A stretch of DNA of 64,000 nt, from contig NZ_CP029550.1 of assembly GCF_003173715.1 (NCBI RefSeq), forward strand, positions 1,736,001 through 1,800,000, in the 5' to 3' direction. Position 1 is the first letter of the stretch. Each line of letters opens with the position of its first letter. Under the pieces are notes generated by a model. That model made no database searches. It worked only from the letters and a program-made list of their open reading frames with translations, and was not told where the DNA came from. The position numbers were made by a program, and so were the translations under genes. Shown here piece by piece: positions 8,960-18,712 of the stretch. The stretch comes from Methylobacterium durans. GTDB taxonomy: Bacteria > Pseudomonadota > Alphaproteobacteria > Rhizobiales > Beijerinckiaceae.

Positions 8960-10261
8960 CTACGTAGCGCTGTAAGCATAAGCCGTGGGCAGTTCGCTGA
9001 CCTGTGTGGTGTAGCGCGGTGTGCGCATCTCGAACTTCGTGCTCCAGGCGCGCTCCTTCTCGAGGCCTGCCCATGCCGGCACCACGCTGCCGCGGCCGAA
9101 CCGAGCGTTGCAGGCGTCCATCGCCGCCATCAAGGCAGCCGCACGCTCCCGATCCATTCGGCCGATCAGTGCACGCGGGCTGCCCTCCAGCAGCATCAGG
9201 TCAGTCGTGACCACACCGGCCTTGCTGTAGCGCCACGGTCGCTCACCCGGTTCACGCCAGGTCTTCGCCACCCCAAGGCGCGCAGCCTTGATCAAAGTCA
9301 GGGTGTCGTTCGTCGCCTCGGGCAGCGTCACGGTGGTCGAGACCGAGCGCATCGGCTCGCCCCGGTCGTGCTCGCTCGTGTGATAGAAGACCGTCAGGTG
9401 CGACGTCCCCAAGCCGCCGCGCCGCAGCTTCTCGCCGAGACGCGTCGCATGCGCCGAGACGGCCTGCTCCAGCGTGGCGCGGTCCTCGATGCGAGTGGAG
9501 AACGAGCGTGTGACCGCGCAGCCCTTGCGCTGTGCCGGCAGCAGCTCCAGCGGCAAGCAGGCGAGCCCCCGCAGCTCGTGGATGATGCGCTCACCCACCA
9601 CCGTCATGGCCTTGCGCACCGGCCGCGGATCGAGGTCACGCAAGTCCGCCACGCTGTCCACGCCCATGGCCTCGAGCTTGGCGAGCGAGGCGCGCCCGAT
9701 CCCCCAGACCTCACCGACATGCACTCGGCAGAGCCAAGCGGCACGCTCATCCTCGTCCGAGAGGTCACAGACGCCGCCCAGCTCGGGAATGCTCTTGGCG
9801 ATGTGGTTGGCCAGCTTGGCCAGCGTCTTGGTCGGGCCGATGCCGACGCAGGTCGGAATGCCGGTCCAGGCCCGCACGGTCGCGCGCAGATCCCGGGCAA
9901 GTTCCAGCCGCTCACGCTCTCGCACGTCCGAGAGATCGAGGAAGCTCTCGTCGATCGAGTAGATCTCCACCGCACGCGCGAAGTCGCGGTAGACCGCGTT
10001 GGTGCGGGCCGACATGTCGCCGTAGAGCGTGTAGTTCGAGGAGAACACCCGCACGCCCTGGCGGCGGCACATATCCCGGATCTTGAAGTAGGGCTCACCC
10101 ATGCGGATCCCGAGCGCCTTGGCCTCGGCCGTGCGGGCGATCGCGCAGCCATCGTTGTTCGAGAGCACGATGACGGGCACGCCGGCGAGCTTGGGGTCGA
10201 ACACCCGCTCGCAGGAGCAGTAGAACGAGTTGCCGTCGATCAGGGCAATGGCTCGGCTCAT
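8960..10261 (-). CDS. umuC: Y-family DNA polymerase UmuC (translesion synthesis)
   Basis: This 433-residue error-prone polymerase is the catalytic subunit of Pol V. It begins at the ATG at 10261 with [19 protein letters not shown], the Y-family motif carrying the first catalytic Asp, followed by SNNDGC, and the second acidic motif YSIDESF. Finger, palm, little-finger and C-terminal regions fit UmuC length (~430). The open frame continues upstream to 10768, but that part only overlaps umuD in another frame. The umuD stop and umuC start overlap by four bases, so the pair is translationally coupled. Expression should be SOS-controlled through the operator at 10729-10743. Confidence 0.95.
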   Translation of the reverse strand: MSRAIALIDGNSFYCSCERVFDPKLAGVPVIVLSNNDGCAIARTAEAKALGIRMGEPYFKIRDMCRRQGVRVFSSNYTLYGDMSARTNAVYRDFARAVEIYSIDESFLDLSDVRERERLELARDLRATVRAWTGIPTCVGIGPTKTLAKLANHIAKSIPELGGVCDLSDEDERAAWLCRVHVGEVWGIGRASLAKLEAMGVDSVADLRDLDPRPVRKAMTVVGERIIHELRGLACLPLELLPAQRKGCAVTRSFSTRIEDRATLEQAVSAHATRLGEKLRRGGLGTSHLTVFYHTSEHDRGEPMRSVSTTVTLPEATNDTLTLIKAARLGVAKTWREPGERPWRYSKAGVVTTDLMLLEGSPRALIGRMDRERAAALMAAMDACNARFGRGSVVPAWAGLEKERAWSTKFEMRTPRYTTQVSELPTAYAYSAT

Positions 10262-10713
10262 CGCACGAGCCCAGTGCGTGCAATGTGCCAACGGATCGTG
10301 AAGCGCACCACACCCCAGATCTCGCCATGGGTCAGCTCTTCGACCGCGAAGGCTGGTAGATCCGGGTTGTCGAAGGAGAGACGCGCCACGTTGCCATCGA
10401 TGAGGAGGCGCTTGATCGACATCTCGCCATTGATCGCCGCCACCACCACGCTGCCGTGGCCGGCCTTGAGGCTGCGATCCACAACGGCGAGGTCGCGATC
10501 GAAGATGCCCGCACCTCGCATGCTGTCGCCCGAGATGTTCCAGGCGAAGGTGGCCGGTGGGTTCGGCGCGAGCCAGCGCGGCAACTCGAGCGCCCCTTCC
10601 AGGAAGTCGTCGGCAGGCGAGGGAAAGCCGGCGCAGAGGCTCGGGCCCATGATCGGGATGTGGATAAGTCCCTGAGCATCTGCGGCTAGCCCACCGACCC
10701 GATAGACGCTCAT
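10258..10713 (-). CDS. umuD: UmuD, self-cleaving SOS protein and Pol V accessory subunit
   Basis: This 151-residue S24-family protein has the serine-lysine dyad of LexA/UmuD peptidases: Ser in SGDSM and Lys in MSIKRL about 38 residues later. A cleavage-site-like CAGF sequence near residue 28 fits RecA-stimulated trimming to UmuD'. It is first in a two-gene operon with umuC. The promoter region carries a GAAC-N7-GAAC operator 16 bases upstream of the ATG, consistent with LexA repression. Confidence 0.93.
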   Translation of the reverse strand: MSVYRVGGLAADAQGLIHIPIMGPSLCAGFPSPADDFLEGALELPRWLAPNPPATFAWNISGDSMRGAGIFDRDLAVVDRSLKAGHGSVVVAAINGEMSIKRLLIDGNVARLSFDNPDLPAFAVEELTHGEIWGVVRFTIRWHIARTGLVR

Positions 10714-10728
10714 GATGCTCCCCGCCTA

Positions 10729-10743
10729 GAACAAACGTAGAAC
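10729..10743 (-). promoter_or_regulatory. LexA (SOS) operator of umuDC
   Basis: GAAC-AAACGTA-GAAC (minus strand GTTC-N7-GTTC) is the direct-repeat operator characteristic of alphaproteobacterial LexA. It lies just upstream of the umuD start, exactly where a repressor would block transcription. Confidence 0.85.
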
Positions 10744-10811
10744 AAACAGGGCGCAGGCTCCGGGTCAATCGGCGCGGAGGCGTTCGCGTTCGAGCTTGTG
10801 GAGAGCTGTGG

Positions 10812-11063
10812 ATGGCCAGAGGGCGCTATCACTTCCACTGCACCGATGGGCGTGAGGCGCTGTTCGACCTTGACGGCGTCGTGCTGAGGAACGACCTACG
10901 GATCTGGGAGCACGCTGTCGGCGTGGCACTCGATGCCATGGCCAGCTGCGGCGGCCGGTTCGACTGGTCAGGCTGGATAGTCGACGTGCACGACGGCAGG
11001 GGCCGCCGCGTCCTGATTCTGGCGTTTGCGGACATCCAAACAAAGGCGCAACACGCAGCCTGA
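10812..11063 (+). CDS. DUF6894-like small protein
   Basis: This 83-residue protein starts [20 protein letters not shown], the Tyr-Phe-His/Asp pattern of the DUF6894 family common in Methylobacterium. The middle has the usual aliphatic helix and the end an R-V-L-I-L-A-F strand. Function is unknown. Two better-conserved relatives occur at 43106 and 46619. It is divergent from umuDC. Confidence 0.6.
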   Translation: MARGRYHFHCTDGREALFDLDGVVLRNDLRIWEHAVGVALDAMASCGGRFDWSGWIVDVHDGRGRRVLILAFADIQTKAQHAA

Positions 11064-11424
11064 CTGAGACGAGAAGTCCCAGAATGCCGCGAGCAAGTCC
11101 GAGGCCCTGCTTTCTGGGTCTACCACCACCCACATTATCTCCTTGGGTGATCGGCATCTGGAGGTTCGCTCCCGCCGATCAGTAGGCTGAACGTTCATCC
11201 CGCCTGAGATCGCGTGTAGCGATGCTGGGGTTCAACGCCGCCGCGGCTGGCCCTGGGCAGATTTGTTAAGAGACGAAGCCCCACGCAACTCCTTACACCA
11301 CCTAACAAACTCTGATCTTTAAATCGCTAAATCGCTGCTATACTTTAGATTTTTCGCGATGACATGGAACAACGCTGGCCGAGCAGAATTAACCAGCTGT
11401 CAAACCTGCTCAAAAGGACAGAGC
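11064..11424. other. intergenic region with repeat copy 2
   Basis: This 360-base gap holds the second 80-bp repeat (11073-11152) and then a markedly A+T-rich stretch (about 11270-11400) that probably promotes the small gene at 11425. No other gene is supported. Confidence 0.4.
11073..11152 (-). repeat. 80-bp element, copy 2 of a dispersed short-ORF repeat
   Basis: The end blocks and central CTGGGTC match copies 1 and 3 with identical spacing. On the minus strand the frame 10968-11198 reads SPKEIMWVVVDPES, then eight residues and FWDF. This aligns residue by residue, without gaps, to copy 1 (GPKEVIQIQADPG...VWDF). The shared Pro-Lys-Glu, Asp-Pro and Trp-Asp-Phe positions suggest a real small protein family of unknown role. 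Confidence 0.55.
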
Positions 11425-11721
11425 ATGTCAGATTTTGATTTCCCTTCCCGCAGAGAAGATGAGCTCGTCGCCTCTTTGGAATTTGCTCATGGTTTTGTGA
11501 GCTCTTTCAGGAGCTTTCATACCGATGAAGATAGCTATGACAGCGTAGCGATCAAAGCCTTGCTGGAAGTTGCGCGGAATATAAGAGAACTATGCGGCAG
11601 TCTAGAGGAAACCGCAAAACTTATTACAAATATTGTTGAGTCAAAGCGCAAACTCGCATCCCATGCGGACTTTGTTGAGGCAAACATAACAAAGGTATTA
11701 TCTGGGATCGATCCGCACTAA
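11425..11721 (+). CDS. small helical protein of unknown function
   Basis: This gene encodes 98 residues, mostly alpha-helical and acidic at the start (MSDFDFPSRREDE), with no recognised domain. The ATG at 11425 follows AAAAGGACAGAGC, a reasonable ribosome site, and is preferred over the in-frame ATG at 11359. Base composition is clearly richer in A+T than the core genes, suggesting acquisition from outside. It lies just before the integrase region. Confidence 0.55.
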   Translation: MSDFDFPSRREDELVASLEFAHGFVSSFRSFHTDEDSYDSVAIKALLEVARNIRELCGSLEETAKLITNIVESKRKLASHADFVEANITKVLSGIDPH

Positions 11722-12364
11722 CTCAGAAATAACCCTCTCCTTCACACCGAAAATCACCTCGGCTGCTGGCCAACGCTGGCAGCCGAGCTCCATCGTCCAA
11801 CTATCTCGACGTTTGCGCTTCGCGCACACCGGCAACGATAGGAGCGCCTTGTTCCGACATGAAGTCCCAGCGTGGGCGACGAACATAGAAAGGCTAGCAC
11901 CCTGGGCCCCTCGACATCCCAAGCACGTCCTTGGGTGATCCGCACGCCGGCGGATCCGTCGAAAATAGGCGCATCGGCGAGCGAAACGCCCTGCTCGCAT
12001 CACACGCGCGATCTTCCCCTTGGGCTCTGAGCTGACAGCGCTTACACCCTGCCGCGACTACCGCTGATGCTTGCGATCAACCTGCTACAGCTGTTGTGAA
12101 ATCCGACGAACGATCATCATCGGAGAGGAACCGGCATGCCCATCAAGAGGCAACAAGCAACCATCCTCTGGAGCAACTCACCTCAACGGAAGCTCAATGC
12201 GTGAATCGCTTGAAGGCAAACCAAGTTCAAAGGAAGCACAAGGAAAACGGCCAAGATTTTTATTTTTACCTCATGCCTGTTACGCCAGGAAAACTCCTTT
12301 GCGGCCCTGCACCGATGTCCTCTGATGGTCCAGCTTCAACAGGATCACAGGACACGAGCACACG
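11722..12364. other. intergenic region with repeat copy 3
   Basis: This ~640-base gap before the integrase holds the third 80-bp repeat and A+T-rich sequence near 12240-12290 that could drive the integrase gene. The overlapping frames here show no protein-like composition. I found no copy of the tRNA-Arg 3' end that would mark an attachment site. Confidence 0.4.
11861..11940 (-). repeat. 80-bp element, copy 3 (decayed)
   Basis: GAAGTCCCAG and CCTTGGGTGATC are 68 bases apart, as in the other two copies, with CCTGGGCC in the middle. On the minus strand the homologous frame reads SPKDVLGM and later RWDF, but carries a TAG stop between them, so this copy is dead as a coding sequence. Confidence 0.5.
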
Positions 12365-13348
12365 ATGGCAACGATCAGGAAGCTGCGGGGACGCTGGCAG
12401 GCCGCGGTGCGCCGCAAGGGCATGCAGCCGCGCTCGAAGAGCTTCGACACCAAGGCTGACGCCGAGCGCTGGGCGCGCAGCCTCGAAGCCGAGCTCGACC
12501 GCAATGGCGCCCTGCCGGACACGCGCCCGGCCGAGAACACGACGCTGGCGCAGGTCCTCGTGCGCTACCGCGATGAGGTCTCGCCGAACAAGCGCAGCCA
12601 TGCCTCCGAGACCTCGCGTATCAGCGCCATTCTACGGCGGCCGATCTGCTTCCGCACGCTGGCGCTGCTCTCCACCGCCGACCTCGCCACCTACCGCGAT
12701 GAGCGGCTGAAAGCGGTCGCACCAGCGACGGTTATCCGCGAGCTCAACACGATCAGCCACGCCATCGACACGGCGCGACGCGAGTGGGGCATCCACTTGG
12801 CCGTGAACCCCTGTAAGCTCGTCCGGCGTCCCTCCCCTCCCCGCGGCCGCACACGCCGCCTCGAGGGCGGTGAGGAGCAGCTCCTGCTCGCGGCCGCAGA
12901 CAAGGGCCGGGTGCGCTACTTGCGGCCGCTGATCATCCTCGCCATCGAGACCGGCATGCGGCGCGGCGAGCTGCTGTCGCTCCGCTGGCAGCACATCGAC
13001 CTCGACACGCGCGTCGCGCACCTACCGATGACGAAGAACGGCACCAGCCGTGACGTGCCGCTTTCCGCACGTGCCGTCGAGACGCTCAGAGGTCTCCAGA
13101 TGGGCGAGAGCGCCACAGTGTTCACTGCTGCCCCGAACGCCGTGCGGCTCGCGTGGGAGCGCCTGACGCGCCGTGTGAGCCTTCAGGATCTGCACCTGCA
13201 CGATCTACGGCACGAGGCGGTATCGCGCCTCTTCGAGAAGGGCTTCAACGTGGCCGAGGTCGCTTCGATCTCGGGCCACCGCGAACTCCGAATGCTGCAG
13301 CGCTATACCCACCTGCGTGCGACCGATTTGGCCGAGCGGTTAGGCTGA
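12365..13348 (+). CDS. tyrosine recombinase / phage-type integrase
   Basis: This 327-residue site-specific recombinase is full length. The N-terminal ~150 residues hold an arm-binding segment and a SAM-like core-binding domain. The catalytic domain shows the first Arg in TGMRRGELLSLRW, Lys in MTKNG, the His-x-x-Arg box in LHDLRHEAVS, the second His in SGHRELRM and the Tyr nucleophile in LQRYTH, all in order. It should integrate or excise a mobile island. No partner excisionase or duplicated attachment site is visible. It marks the left part of the accessory region. Confidence 0.92.
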   Translation: MATIRKLRGRWQAAVRRKGMQPRSKSFDTKADAERWARSLEAELDRNGALPDTRPAENTTLAQVLVRYRDEVSPNKRSHASETSRISAILRRPICFRTLALLSTADLATYRDERLKAVAPATVIRELNTISHAIDTARREWGIHLAVNPCKLVRRPSPPRGRTRRLEGGEEQLLLAAADKGRVRYLRPLIILAIETGMRRGELLSLRWQHIDLDTRVAHLPMTKNGTSRDVPLSARAVETLRGLQMGESATVFTAAPNAVRLAWERLTRRVSLQDLHLHDLRHEAVSRLFEKGFNVAEVASISGHRELRMLQRYTHLRATDLAERLG

Positions 13349-13392
13349 GCTGACAAAGCCTTGATTTTTTTGACGATCGCTGGACCGCATGC

Positions 13393-13426
13393 GGCTGCAG
13401 GAGGTCCCTTCAGATCTCCTGCAGCC
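13393..13426. terminator. hairpin between convergent genes
   Basis: GGCTGCAGGAG at 13393-13403 pairs perfectly with CTCCTGCAGCC at 13416-13426 (11 bp, 12-base loop). It lies between the stop of the plus-strand integrase (13348) and the stop of the minus-strand gene ending at 13440, so it could serve either transcript. There is no strong T-run beside it; a T-run occurs earlier, just after the integrase stop. Confidence 0.5.
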
Positions 13427-13439
13427 CCCGAGAGGCATG

Positions 13440-14156
13440 TCACGCGGTGGGGGCAGAGCTTGCGGACACCGCCTTGAAGCAGCGCCACGGATGCCCTGCA
13501 TCTTCCAGGCGCCCGATCACCTGAAGTGCAGTGCGGGCCTTGTGACGGTTGAAGGTAGGGTCGCCTAACAGCGGCTTAGCCTCCTCGGCGACCCGGTCCG
13601 CGCTCGCCTTAGCCCCATACTTCAGCCGGGCGAGCTGCTGCGCCTTCCAGATCAAGGCGTAGTGGAGCTCGCGGCCTCGTATCTGCTCCAAGCGCTTGTG
13701 TCGGAGTTTGGAGAAGACCACGCGGTTCAGACTGTCCAGGCGCTCCCTGAACTCCTTCTCGATCGCCTCCAGCGGATCCGGCGGCAGAACCTTCTTCGCT
13801 GCGCGCCGCTTGCGCTGCTTCTCGGCCTTGATGAAAGCGGCAAACGCTTCTGCCTGCGCCTTCTGCCGCGCCTGCTTTTCGTGCCAAGCTTGTATCGCCT
13901 GCAGCGTCCCAACTAGCGCGGGCGATCGATCATCGACTTGATGATGTTGGCTTTCCTGACATTCAGCCATGCGGGCCAGAGCCTCGCCCCAAGCACGCAT
14001 CCGCGACTCCATCGGCGTCGATGAGCTCGACAGAATGTCCTCGAGTTCCTGCTCCGAGAGGAAGTGCGCGACAGCGCGAAAATCCCCCGGCAGGCCGGTG
14101 CTGCGATTACGCGCGAAGTCGCTTTCGTCGTCTGCCTCAGTATGGTTGTCCAGCAT
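13440..14156 (-). CDS. charged helical protein of unknown function
   Basis: This 238-residue protein is rich in Arg, Lys, Glu and Ala, with a long probable coiled-coil or helical stretch (about residues 85-150, containing KAEKQRKRRAAKK). The N-terminal part is acidic. No domain is recognised. The ATG at 14156 is chosen because AGAAGGAG lies seven bases upstream; the open frame extends to 14201. It ends opposite the integrase, suggesting it travels with the same element. Confidence 0.6.
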   Translation of the reverse strand: MLDNHTEADDESDFARNRSTGLPGDFRAVAHFLSEQELEDILSSSSTPMESRMRAWGEALARMAECQESQHHQVDDRSPALVGTLQAIQAWHEKQARQKAQAEAFAAFIKAEKQRKRRAAKKVLPPDPLEAIEKEFRERLDSLNRVVFSKLRHKRLEQIRGRELHYALIWKAQQLARLKYGAKASADRVAEEAKPLLGDPTFNRHKARTALQVIGRLEDAGHPWRCFKAVSASSAPTA

Positions 14157-15034
14157 GGCCCACTCCTTCTGCCGAACGTTATAGCCGGCCGAAGGCGGCA
14201 TGCGCCCAGGAAGTCTGCAGCGATAAGAAACGGCATGGCCAGAGCGGCCGGAGAGGGCCGCAGCCCGTGATGCCGAGCTCTGGGACAGGGAACCCGGATT
14301 TTGAGGGGGTAGATCCTCGGCGAGTGATGGCCGCGGGAGGTGCCCGGACGAGCTCGACCTACCGTTCTGCGGCCGGATTTTCAGCCGGGTGCCTGCGTGA
14401 CCCTGCTTTGACGAGCTTGCGCGACCCTCTTCTCGGAAACCGAAGGCTCTTCAGGCGCTTAGCCCCCGGCAGGCTTGAAGCAAATCGCAAGATATATGTT
14501 TCTTAGATTCCTATACCTGGAATCTCTATTTACCGCGCCGAGGCGCGGGGCGTTTTGGGTCGCTGCGCTCCCCAACCGCCGGTCGAGAGAACCCTCCCGG
14601 AGGTATGACTGAGGCAGGCAACTCGGCTGAAGCTTTCCCTTACCCGGCTCGGATTCGTGGGGTCCAACCTCCAAACAACGGCGTCTGTAGAGTCGGGCAG
14701 TTCCCGGTCGCGCTGCGCGCTCCCGGCGAGCCCGAGACCAGCAGCCCTTAGTGTCACGCCTGGAAATCCCGGTCGCCCCCGGCTTTGATTCACGGGAAAT
14801 CGCCTCAGAGAGTCACACAGCGGCATCGGCTTCTCCGCCGACCCCTTTTGAGCGGAAACAGCCAAGATGCCCGCCAGCGATCAACCTCGCGAATCTGAGA
14901 GGCCATCTGGCGCGAGCATCCTTCTGCCAGCCTCGCGCGGAGCACCACGACCGACATGCGCGCCGAAACGATCGCCGCACTGAACGCCGGCTCAGCGAGT
15001 TGACGTCGAGCACACCACACGTGGAGGAAACGCT
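14157..15034. other. ~880-base region without a supported gene
   Basis: The several overlapping frames here lack convincing protein character. A short inverted segment (CGCGCCGAGGCGCG near 14536) and an A+T-rich patch near 14480-14530 are visible, but no RNA gene could be recognised. It may be decayed island DNA. Confidence 0.35.
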
Positions 15035-15241
15035 ATGGACGAGGATCGCTTCAACATCGAGTTGCGCAAGTTCCTGAAGGAGGTGGGCGTCACCTCCCAG
15101 CGCGAGATCGAGCGGGTGGCCCGCGAGGGTCTCGTGGAGGGCGGCACGCTGAAGCTACGCATGACGCTCACGGCCGAAAATGCGCCGCTCGAGCACGTCA
15201 TTGAGCGGACGATCGCACTTGATGATGGCTCCCCATCGTAG
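15035..15241 (+). CDS. DUF6494-like small protein
   Basis: This 68-residue protein starts MDEDRFNIELRKFLKEVGV and continues TSQREIERV, matching the small DUF6494 family (FNM..RKFLK.VGVTSQREIE). Function is unknown. A GGAGGAAACGCT ribosome site precedes the ATG at 15035. It ends about 120 bases before the cas3 remnant. Confidence 0.7.
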   Translation: MDEDRFNIELRKFLKEVGVTSQREIERVAREGLVEGGTLKLRMTLTAENAPLEHVIERTIALDDGSPS

Positions 15242-15358
15242 CATCAGAAGTGTTCAAGCCAGCAAACGACTGTCTAAATAGAGGCGATATTGAAATACAC
15301 AAGTCAACACGCCGTGGCATCGCAGCTCTGGGATGGACGCGCGCTATAGCTGGGGAAG

Positions 15359-17060
15359 ATGTTCGCAGTTGGCGAGGAGACGCTTGCGCTGAGCGCCGAG
15401 ACGCTCCTGGATGCTTCGCGGACACGGAAGGCGTCGAACTTGATCTCGCTATGGGCCAAGCTGCAGCGCGGCGACGAAGGCATTGCGGCGTGGCACTCCC
15501 TCGTTGGCCATTCGGCCGACGTCGCTGCGGTCGTCGAGGCGCTCCTACAGATACCGACTCTGCAGCAGCGCTTAGCCACAACTGCTGGCTGGCGCGAGCT
15601 TGACCCCGTAACGATCACGCGGCTGGCTGCCCTGTCATTCCTTCATGACATCGGCAAAGCTAATCGCGGCTTCCAGGCCCGCCTTGAATTAGGGGCGCTT
15701 CCGGTCGGGCACATCGATCAGCTCGCATGGGTCTTTCACGGCGAAGGTCCGGCTGCCTAGAAGGCCTGCCAGCGTTTGTCAGACCAGCTCGGTCTTGATC
15801 GCCTAATGGGCTGGTTCGCGCAGGACCCCATCCCTCTGTTCGCTACCCTATTTGCGCATCATGGGCGCCCCTGGAGGGCCGAGAGCCCACCAGATTGCCG
15901 GAACCACTGGGAGGCTCGCCCCGATAGCGATCCCATCGCGAACTTGGCTCCCATGCGGGCCGCCCTCGATGACTGGTTCGCACCCGCGTTTGAGGACGGG
16001 CCGGCTCTACCGGAGGCACCAGCGTTTCAGCATGCCTTCGCGGGGCTGCTCATGTTGGCGGACTGGATTGGCTCGGACGCCATGTCCTTCCCCTATGACT
16101 CTGGAGAAAGTTCCGGGCGCATTGTCCTCGCGCGCGCCAAGGCCGCGGACCTGGCGCGTCAGCTCGGTCTCGATCCACGGCCCCTCCGTAGCGAGATACG
16201 CGGCCGAACCCTGAGCTTCGCGTCTGTGTTCGGCGTGCCGAAGCCGCGGCCGGTTCAAGCGATCGTGGCTGAACCAACCGCGAACCTGATCGTCATCGAG
16301 TCCGAGACGGGATCCGGCAAAACCGAGGCTGCCCTCTGGCGCTTCGCCAACTTGCTCAACCAGGGGGCTGTCGACGGCCTCTACTTCGCTCTGCCGACCC
16401 GTGTCGCTGCTACGCAGATCTTCGACAGGGTTCGGCACTTCCGCGACCGTGTCTTCTCAGGGGCAGACCGGCCAGCGGTGGTGCTCGCAGTGCCTGGTCA
16501 GATCCGTGCCGATGACGCTGAGGGACGCTTACTGCCGGACTTTGTCGTCCAATGGAATGACGATCCTCAGACCAACGAGGATCGGCTCGCGCGCTGGGCG
16601 GCTGAGCACCCGAAGCGCTTCCTCGCAGCCCCGATCGCCGTCGGCACCATCGATCAGGCCCTGCTCGCAGCCTTGAGTGTGCGTCACGCACACCTGCGCG
16701 GGACTGCCCTTCTGCGGCAGCTCCTTGTGGTCGACGAGGTTCACGCTTCAGACCGCTACGGGGAGGCGCTGCTCACGACCTTGCTGCGTGACCACCTCGC
16801 CGCCGGCGGGCATGCCCTTCTGCTGTCGGCAACGTTGGGCTCGGCTTGCCGCGCACGCCTGCTGCAGACGCCTGCGCCATCGCTCCAAGAGGCGGTGGCT
16901 GTCCCCTACCCAGCTCTCACCTGGGCGGAGGGCCAACAGGAGCGCCACCGCTCCGTCATTGCGTCAGAGCCAACCTACCAGAAGAGGATCTCGTTTGATC
17001 CCAGACCGCTGATGGACAGCCCCGGCGCGATCGCCGAGCTCGCGCTCTCGGCGGCACACC
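15359..17060 (+). pseudogene. cas3: cas3 (type I CRISPR HD nuclease-helicase), broken
   Basis: The N-terminal HD nuclease part shows GHSADVA near 15511 and LHDIGKANRGF near 15645. The helicase has Walker A SETGSGKTEAALW near 16310, the DEVH box in LLVVDEVHASD near 16730 and motif III SATLGS near 16830. Cas3 degrades DNA recruited by Cascade. The gene is dead twice over: a TAG at 15758-15760 interrupts the frame, which then continues, and an IS630-type remnant replaces everything after about 17045-17060, removing helicase motifs IV-VI. No Cascade genes or CRISPR repeats follow. Subtype cannot be fixed from this fragment, and the true start may lie upstream of 15359. Confidence 0.85.
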
Positions 17061-17432
17061 AGCGGCATCACCGCACCCTGGCTGCTCGATGGCGCGATGA
17101 GCGGGCAGGCCTTCCGCACCTACGTGGCGGACGTGCTCGCCCCAACGCTTCAGCCCGGCGACACGGTCGTGCTCGACAACCTGCCGGCCCACAAGGTCCG
17201 CGGTATCCGCGAGCGGATCGAGGCCGTGGGAGCCCGGCTTCTCTACCTCCCGGCCTACTCGCCGGACTTCAACCCCATCGAGCTGGCCTTCGCAAAGCTG
17301 AAAGCACTCCTGCGCAGTGCAGCGGCGCGAACCATCCCAGACCTCTGGGAAGCCGTTGCGCAAAGCCTGGATCGCTTCGCCCCGGCTGAGTGTCGAGCCT
17401 ACCTCGCCTCTGCTGGCTACGACGCAAACTGA
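17048..17432 (+). mobile_element. IS630-family transposase remnant (DDE domain)
   Basis: The reading frame from about 17052 to 17432 encodes the C-terminal ~125 residues of an IS630-family transposase. It includes VVLDNLPAHK with one catalytic Asp, YLPAYSPDFNPIE with the last catalytic Glu, AFAKLK and the terminal Tyr-Leu-Ala-Ser-Ala-Gly-Tyr tail. The N-terminal half is missing, replaced by cas3 sequence upstream, so this is a deletion remnant that fused with cas3. Terminal inverted repeats were not identified. Confidence 0.8.
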
Positions 17433-17673
17433 TCGGATGTCGCTCTAATGTTAGGGCATCACGATCGGCGCACAGCATGAGATGACGATCTGGCGGCCCG
17501 ACAGAAACGTGGCGCTCATCGCTGCCTCGGAGAGTTGATGACTGAGCACACTCTATCCTTGACGTGAATTAACTCGTCCAGCTGGCAGCAGAGCGCTTCA
17601 ATCGCAGCGTTAAATTTCGCGTCTTTCTTCAACATCCGCGCAGATGAACCGGCCCTGAGCAATGTATCAATTA

Positions 17674-18453
17674 CTAGAACTTTGTATTGCTAGAATTAGG
17701 ATGCCTAGATGGCCCCGGTGTAGACTTACTTGTAAAATAAACCGGTTTGAACCGGCCGTGACAAGCGTCGCAGTCGCCTTCATAAAGCCTCTCCGCACGG
17801 CGCCGAACTGCGAAACTTGCACTCAGCACTTTGCACTTAAACCGTTCTCTCGCCAATTCGGCTCCCGCAACCGAATAACTAGTCCATTCAGGACCGTAGG
17901 GAATAGAAGAGATTTCGAAAGCATTTGGCTCTGGCGCCGCCCTCTCCACCCGGCTGACGCCCACGAGGGCTCCGCGAATGGCATCTAGGTCATGCCCATC
18001 TCTGCTTAAAGCACCACACAGTTGCGCTCTCGTGCCGCTCAAGGCTTCAATCGCAAACCAGTAGCCAGTAGGCTGCCCCAGCTTATGCCGTAAATGGCGC
18101 GCTATACGTTCCTGCAGAAATTTCATGAGAGTTTCTTCCCGCAGAGTTGCTATTGCAAGAACTGCAGGAGAAGGTCGCAAATAAAACCTGAGAGTTTCTG
18201 AGGATTCTGAGAGAGCCCGCTCGTAGTAGATCGCCTTGAGTTCATCTGTTGTGTTCCGCCAAAGCGGGAATGCAGCAGGCCGCGAACTGACAGAACTAAA
18301 TCGATCCTCCCTACCATTCGATTGCGGTTCAAATCCTGAACTTCCGCCGAATTGAAGGCTCCGGGCCACTCCGAAAGGCACAACCTCACACTGCTTAAGG
18401 AGAAACCTGATCTCCTCGCTGCGCTCTGGTTTCTTTCTGGTGCGCCGGTTCAC
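17674..18453 (-). CDS. unrecognised protein, possibly replication-initiator derived
   Basis: This 259-residue protein is basic at the N-terminus (MNRRTRKKPERSEE). A central segment GYWFAIEALSGTRAQLCGAL resembles the strand carrying HxH in HUH replication initiators, but the His residues are replaced (QLCG). Later pieces, EWTSYSV and a terminal RRRAERLYEG, recall the same group. The C-terminal tail looks added. If the comparison holds, it is an inactive or diverged replication protein; it may equally be an unrelated hypothetical. It is A+T-richer than the core and lies on the opposite strand to its neighbours. Confidence 0.45.
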   Translation of the reverse strand: MNRRTRKKPERSEEIRFLLKQCEVVPFGVARSLQFGGSSGFEPQSNGREDRFSSVSSRPAAFPLWRNTTDELKAIYYERALSESSETLRFYLRPSPAVLAIATLREETLMKFLQERIARHLRHKLGQPTGYWFAIEALSGTRAQLCGALSRDGHDLDAIRGALVGVSRVERAAPEPNAFEISSIPYGPEWTSYSVAGAELARERFKCKVLSASFAVRRRAERLYEGDCDACHGRFKPVYFTSKSTPGPSRHPNSSNTKF

Positions 18454-18712
18454 TGGCGAGCCTCAACTGAATAGACGTGCAAAAGGGCGGCAAAGCGCGC
18501 AATATGCAGCCAATCTCATCGTTCTGTCCAGGCAGAGACGCATCGGCAGACGGTCGGACATACGGATGCAAGCGGCAGCCGCGGCCGATGAGTTGCGACA
18601 GAGCCACGGATGGCCCAAATCGCAGAAGGTCCGAGTAAGAGCGCCTCCCATCACCTCAAGTTGGGCACTATGGTCCCGAAAATGTTGGGCACAGGGTGCA
18701 CAAGGGGGGCGA

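Noticed and set aside
17433..17673. Possible CRISPR array near cas3
   Set aside because: I read this gap and the other cas3 flank for evenly spaced direct repeats and saw none.
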